A stretch of DNA of 9,081 nt. It comes from Spirochaetota bacterium. GTDB lineage: Bacteria; Spirochaetota; B62-G9; DRHN01. The translations under genes were made by a program, and so were the position numbers. The DNA lies in assembly GCA_023136305.1 (NCBI GenBank), contig JAGLSF010000066.1, forward strand, positions 1 through 9,081, written 5' to 3'. Positions within the stretch are counted from its first letter, which is position 1. The number at the start of each line of letters is the position of its first letter. Of the stretch, positions 6,195-9,081 are shown piece by piece. The notes beneath the pieces were generated by a model. It had not been told where the DNA came from, searched no databases, and was given only the letters and a program-made list of their open reading frames with translations.

Positions 6195-6941
6195 TCAGAC
6201 CTCGCTCACCGCGGGCTCACCCACATTCTGTTGTTCTTCGCGCTTCCTTGTGACGGACTTACAAATCCATATACTTATCTCGTAGAGGATCAGTATGGGC
6301 ACCGCGAGCATAATCTGACTGATCACATCAGGCGGCGTGAGAACAGCGGCAACAACGAATATCACCACAACGGCGTATTTTCTGCCCTTTTTGAGTGCTT
6401 CCGGCGTAACGAGGCCGATTTTTGACAGGAATAACACGACAAGCGGTAGTTCAAACATCACCCCGAAAGCGGTCACCATCTTGATAAGAAAGGACACATA
6501 CGCATTGAGTGTAATCATGGGCTCTATGAAATCCTTTGAGAAGGACAGGAGGAATCGCATCGCCATGGGAAGGACTGTTCGAAACGCAAATCCCGCTCCG
6601 ATGAGAAACAGTATTAATGATACCGGACCGAAATAGAAAATGTATTTTCGCTCCTGTTTCTTAAGGGCGATCCCGATATATTTCCACAACTGATACTGAA
6701 TAAAGGGCATAGCACCGATAATGCCGACAAGAATTGATAGCTTGATAATAACAAAAAAGGCCTCAGTCGGATTGATGAAGACGAGATTCTCGACCTTTCC
6801 CGCTAGGGTGATGAAGGCGAGGATCTCATCGATGAAGTGATATCCGACACCGGACGTAATCAGAACGCTGATGAGTACGTAGATGACCCGCCTTCGAAGT
6901 TCGCTCAGATGCTCTACAATGGTTAATTCTTTGTCTGCCAT
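6195..6941 (-). CDS. tatC: Sec-independent (twin-arginine) protein translocase subunit TatC
   Basis: TatC is the inner-membrane receptor of the Tat pathway, recognising twin-arginine signal peptides and exporting folded proteins. The 248-residue length is normal (E. coli 258). Six hydrophobic segments lie at about 19-37, 62-85, 103-123, 150-172, 187-202 and 209-226. Conserved landmarks are the N-terminal EHLSELRRR (10-18), PTEAFFVIIKLS (58-69), ALKKQERKY (92-100, with E97), FGVMFELPLVV (159-169, with E164) and LTPPDVISQIMLAVP (201-215, with D205 and Q209). The ATG at 6941 is the only usable start before the EHLSELR motif. It lacks a recognisable ribosome binding site and sits 10 bases from a perfect TATAAT. 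No tatA or tatB is adjacent, so those must lie elsewhere. The zinc-ribbon gene follows after 28 bases. Confidence 0.96.
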   Translation of the reverse strand: MADKELTIVEHLSELRRRVIYVLISVLITSGVGYHFIDEILAFITLAGKVENLVFINPTEAFFVIIKLSILVGIIGAMPFIQYQLWKYIGIALKKQERKYIFYFGPVSLILFLIGAGFAFRTVLPMAMRFLLSFSKDFIEPMITLNAYVSFLIKMVTAFGVMFELPLVVLFLSKIGLVTPEALKKGRKYAVVVIFVVAAVLTPPDVISQIMLAVPILILYEISIWICKSVTRKREEQQNVGEPAVSEV

Positions 6942-6951
6942 GGGTGTACCA

Positions 6952-6981
6952 ATTATAACAACAGAGTAAAAACTTTGTCAA
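6952..6981 (-). promoter_or_regulatory. consensus sigma-70 promoter of tatC (leaderless transcript predicted)
   Basis: On the minus strand a perfect TTGACA (6976-6981) is separated by 18 bases from a perfect TATAAT (6952-6957). A start about 7 bases past the -10 would fall near 6945, leaving only about 4 bases before the tatC ATG at 6941. No Shine-Dalgarno sequence fits in that space. Both hexamers match 6 of 6, the best promoter in the window. Confidence 0.75.
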
Positions 6982-7157
6982 ACAGAACCGAATCTATACA
7001 GATATATGGGTACACACATAGGTAACAACCGACTGTGCAGAGCATGTGAAGGGATAAAACAGATTTCGCAGGCGGAAAAAACCATTATATTGAGGGAATG
7101 ACGCAGCACTGATCGCAAGCATATGCTGCAGCCAAAGAACCTGTGCCGGTGGCTGCC

Positions 7158-7703
7158 ATGGACGTTCTTCGATTTATCGTGTATCCCATTGTTGGGTCCT
7201 TTCTCGGCTTTATCACGAATTTTATTGCTATCAAGCTCCTGTTCCGGCCCAAGAAGAAGGTGCTCGGTATACAGGGCCTTCTCCCGAAGCGAAAAAGTGA
7301 AATCGCTGAACGAGCCGGACGCATTGTGAATGACTATCTCGTGAATAGTGAAGAGATTCGGAAACAGCTCGATAAGGAGAAGCTCGCTGCTGCAATCGAC
7401 AGGTACATCGAGAATAATAGAACCGGTATACTGGACATACCGATCCTGAAGGGAACACTGAAAAAGGTTGCCCTTGCCATGCTCATTGACCGGGATGGTT
7501 ATTTTAAACGCAAAGTTCTTGAATCCTTCATTGACAGGGGTATGGTATTGAAAATTGTTCAACAGAAGATAAACGAATTCGATATTGGAGCGCTGGAAAA
7601 GCTGGTGAAAAGTGCATCAGGGCCGGAGATTAACTTCATCATCCTCTCAGGTGCCTGTCTCGGATTTGTTATCGGTCTGACACAGGCATTCATTGGACTG
7701 TAG
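7158..7703 (+). CDS. DUF445 family membrane protein (short form)
   Basis: The protein belongs to the DUF445 (YheB-like) family, whose biochemical role is unknown to me. From the ATG at 7158 it has 181 residues, about half the length of B. subtilis YheB. The N-terminal membrane helix carries the family signature YPIVGSFLGFITNFIAIKLLFRP (9-31), followed by GLLPKRKSEIAERAG (40-54). A soluble helical region runs from about 55 to 155. A C-terminal membrane helix follows, IILSGACLGFVIGLTQAFIGL (161-181), also typical. Both ends of the family are therefore present and the short length looks natural, not truncated. In-frame GTG codons at 7143 and 7149 could extend it by up to 5 residues, but ATG 7158 has GGTGG 5 bases upstream and fits the family's N-terminus. 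It is divergent from tatC and lies 72 bases before adk. Confidence 0.85.
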   Translation: MDVLRFIVYPIVGSFLGFITNFIAIKLLFRPKKKVLGIQGLLPKRKSEIAERAGRIVNDYLVNSEEIRKQLDKEKLAAAIDRYIENNRTGILDIPILKGTLKKVALAMLIDRDGYFKRKVLESFIDRGMVLKIVQQKINEFDIGALEKLVKSASGPEINFIILSGACLGFVIGLTQAFIGL

Positions 7704-7717
7704 GTGAAGTTGCCAGC

Positions 7718-7746
7718 TTGAAATAATGGTCTATCACGGTTATGCT
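7718..7746 (+). promoter_or_regulatory. possible adk promoter
   Basis: TTGAAA (7718-7723, 5 of 6) and TATGCT (7741-7746, 4 of 6) are spaced by 17 bases in the 72-base gap before adk. An overlapping alternative is TTGCCA (7710-7715) with TATCAC (7732-7737), spaced by 16. Either could give adk its own transcript in addition to read-through from the DUF445 gene. Both are only moderate matches. Confidence 0.3.
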
Positions 7747-7775
7747 TTGCCAATCAAAGACGAAAGGAGCCTGCT

Positions 7776-8384
7776 GTGAATCTCATTCTCATGGGCGCAC
7801 CAGGTGCCGGTAAGGGCACACATGCAAAGGACATTGTAGCAAGGTTCGACATCCCGCATATTTCGACGGGCGATATACTCCGGGAAGAGGTGGCGAAGGG
7901 CACCGAGCTGGGTACAACAGCCAAATCCTATATGGAGGCAGGAAAACTTCTCCCTGACGATATAATTATTGAAATCATAAAAAAGAGACTGCAGGAGGAC
8001 GACTGCAGGAACGGCTTTCTCTTCGACGGCTTTCCGCGCACCATTGTGCAGGCAGAGATGCTGGACAAGATTGCCGATATCGAGGCAGTGATATACCTGA
8101 AATGCGACGATGATATTCTTCTGAAACGTCTTACCGGCAGGCGTATGACCGAAGACGGAAAGATATACAACATCTACTTCGATCCCCCCCCCGAAAATGT
8201 GAAGGTGTATCAGCGGGATGACGATAACGAGGAGACAATCCGGGAGCGCCTCAAGATCTTCTATGACACCTTTTCACCCATCATGGACTTCTACGAGGGG
8301 AAGGGTGCATTTTACGAAATCAAGGGTGATGATGCACGGGAAAAAGTGTTCGATACCATACTGACCATACTGAACATCATGTGA
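7776..8384 (+). CDS. adk: adenylate kinase
   Basis: Adenylate kinase interconverts ATP + AMP and 2 ADP in the cytoplasm, an essential energy-balance enzyme. The 202-residue protein shows the P-loop GAPGAGKGT (7-15), the AMP-binding segment ISTGDILREEV (29-39), FDGFPRT (83-89), the LID start GRR (121-123) and the arginine-bearing QRDDDNEETIRERL (146-159). The LID is shorter than usual: about 25 residues separate R122 and R147, against about 33 in E. coli (R123 to R156). It has none of the four cysteines of zinc-type LIDs. This accounts for most of the 12-residue deficit to E. coli Adk (214). A run of nine C (8184-8192) codes for PPP at 137-139. The start is GTG at 7776, with AAAGGAG (7763-7769) 6 bases upstream, which supports it well. 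It is convergent with the Fe-S protein gene, 40 bases away. Confidence 0.96.
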   Translation: MNLILMGAPGAGKGTHAKDIVARFDIPHISTGDILREEVAKGTELGTTAKSYMEAGKLLPDDIIIEIIKKRLQEDDCRNGFLFDGFPRTIVQAEMLDKIADIEAVIYLKCDDDILLKRLTGRRMTEDGKIYNIYFDPPPENVKVYQRDDDNEETIRERLKIFYDTFSPIMDFYEGKGAFYEIKGDDAREKVFDTILTILNIM

Positions 8385-8424
8385 AGCTGCGTTTCAACAT
8401 TCGACACGAAAGTGACGCATGCAT

Positions 8425-9081
8425 CTAGGGGGTCCTGTGTATTCCCCGTATGGTTTCCACCCAGTGCACCGGCGTTACGCCAGTGCCATCGGCAATCTGT
8501 GTTCGGCAGTGAAAGCCGCAGGCCACGACCGCTGCTCCATCTTCCCTGTTGCGGATCAGGGGGAAGAGGCGGTCTTCACCGATCTGCATGGAATAATCGT
8601 AATGAACCTTCTCATAGCCGTATAAATCTCCCATGCCGCAGCAGCCGGCATCAAGCTCCTCTACCCTCATACCAGGCACAAGCTCGAGCAGGTGTTTCAT
8701 CGAGGTGATGCCGAAGAGCGCCTTTTGATGACAGTGGCCCTGTATGAGTATACTGCTGTATGGTGACATAAAGTTTGCACTTATATTTCCTTCCTGATAC
8801 TCCAGGGCTAGAAAACTGTCGATCATCATCACGTTCGCTTTGATCCGATTACCAAGCTCCACATCATTTATGAGGTCAGGCAGGTCGTCCACCAATGCCG
8901 AGCAGCAGCCCGGTTCGCACACAACGATCTTCAGCCCCTGTTGAATAAAGGTGTCCAGGTTTCGCAAGGTGCGCTCACCCCTGGCCTTTGCCTCCCGCAG
9001 GAAGCCTCTGGAGATCCGGTGTCTCTGGCAACATCCCGCGTCTGCGAGTATTACCTCATACCCGCAGGATTCCAGCAGTTC
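8425..9081 (-). CDS. CCG-domain Fe-S oxidoreductase, C-terminal part (5' end beyond window)
   Basis: The last 218 residues of a larger protein are read in one open frame from the window edge to the TAG at 8425. They hold two cysteine-rich CCG (DUF224) domains as found in GlpC, GlcF, heterodisulfide reductase subunit D and FAD/Fe-S lactate dehydrogenases. The first part has DAGCCQRHR and then CEPGCCSAL. The second has GHCHQKALFG, then the canonical AGCCGMGDLYGYEK and ACGFHCRTQIADGTG. The GHCHQKAL and FGYEK/LYGYEK-type sequence most resembles the Fe-S half of fused FAD-binding plus Fe-S oxidases acting on 2-hydroxy acids. The flavin domain and ferredoxin-type clusters, if any, lie outside the window, so GlpC- or GlcF-like stand-alone subunits remain possible. 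An internal TTG at 8967 is not the start, because coding similarity continues upstream of it. Confidence 0.9.
   Translation of the reverse strand, partial: ELLESCGYEVILADAGCCQRHRISRGFLREAKARGERTLRNLDTFIQQGLKIVVCEPGCCSALVDDLPDLINDVELGNRIKANVMMIDSFLALEYQEGNISANFMSPYSSILIQGHCHQKALFGITSMKHLLELVPGMRVEELDAGCCGMGDLYGYEKVHYDYSMQIGEDRLFPLIRNREDGAAVVACGFHCRTQIADGTGVTPVHWVETIRGIHRTP

Noticed and set aside
7118..7127. Perfect 10-bp palindrome AGCATATGCT upstream of the DUF445 gene as an operator
   Set aside because: A single short palindrome without a clear overlapping promoter is too weak to call a binding site.
6978..7562. Long minus-strand open frame (194 codons) opposite the DUF445 gene and over the tatC promoter
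   Set aside because: It has no recognisable motif, overlaps a plus-strand frame with clear family signatures, and would run through the tatC promoter; it is a shadow frame.
8184..8192. Possible frameshift or sequencing error at the C9 tract in adk
   Set aside because: The same frame gives conserved adenylate kinase sequence before (GRRMTEDGKIYN) and after (QRDDDNEETI) the tract, so no frameshift is present as read.
8385..8424. Terminator between convergent adk and the Fe-S gene
   Set aside because: Only short, imperfect pairing (TTTC/GAAA, GCG/CGC) and no T run; I could not support a terminator.
8412..8708. Plus-strand frames downstream of adk
   Set aside because: They are antisense to the CCG-domain protein, whose cysteine motifs are unmistakable.
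8967..8967. TTG at 8967 as the start of a 180-residue protein
   Set aside because: The frame stays open to the window edge and the upstream residues (CCQRHR and flanks) fit the CCG-domain family, so the gene begins beyond the window.

Overview
The window looks like a chromosomal, housekeeping-type segment of a Gram-negative bacterium of roughly 50% GC. The gene set is a phosphatidylglycerophosphate synthase, TatC, enzyme I of the PTS, adenylate kinase, a PAS/PP2C-type phosphatase next to an HDOD protein, and the C-terminal part of a CCG-domain iron-sulfur oxidoreductase. This combination would suit an anaerobic deltaproteobacterial-type (Desulfobacterota-like) organism, but that placement is inference from gene content only. 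I see no rRNA, tRNA, CRISPR array, insertion sequence, integrase or phage gene, and no obvious transferred island.

Layout, left to right. A 5'-complete but 3'-truncated pgsA runs leftward off the edge (526 to 1). Divergent from it is an aldo/keto reductase (630-1601, +) with a strong ribosome binding site and a plausible sigma-70 promoter. Convergent with that is a two-gene leftward signalling unit: a PAS/coiled-coil/PP2C-type (SpoIIE/RsbU-like) phosphatase (3860-2583) followed after 36 bases by an HDOD protein (2546-1671). Divergent from the phosphatase is ptsI (4010-5785, +), with its own promoter and no HPr or EIIA gene next to it. Its stop codon overlaps the stop of a convergent leftward pair, tatC (6941-6195) then a small acidic zinc-ribbon protein (6166-5777). 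Divergent from tatC are a short DUF445 membrane protein (about 7158-7703, +) and adenylate kinase (7776-8384, +). The right edge holds the C-terminal half or less of an Fe-S oxidoreductase on the minus strand (stop at 8425).

How they work together. The phosphatase and HDOD protein probably form one signalling output module, with the PAS domain as the input. TatC and the zinc-ribbon protein are probably co-transcribed. DUF445 and adk are co-directional and may share a transcript, although adk has a promoter-like sequence of its own. The other neighbours are functionally unrelated.

The most noteworthy points are regulatory or architectural. tatC has a perfect-hexamer promoter so close to its start codon that a leaderless mRNA is predicted. 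The stops of ptsI and the zinc-ribbon gene overlap inside a long hairpin. An uncharacterised zinc-ribbon protein is tied to tatC. Adenylate kinase has a shortened, cysteine-free LID that carries a C9 tract. I did not find a convincing wholly new system here.
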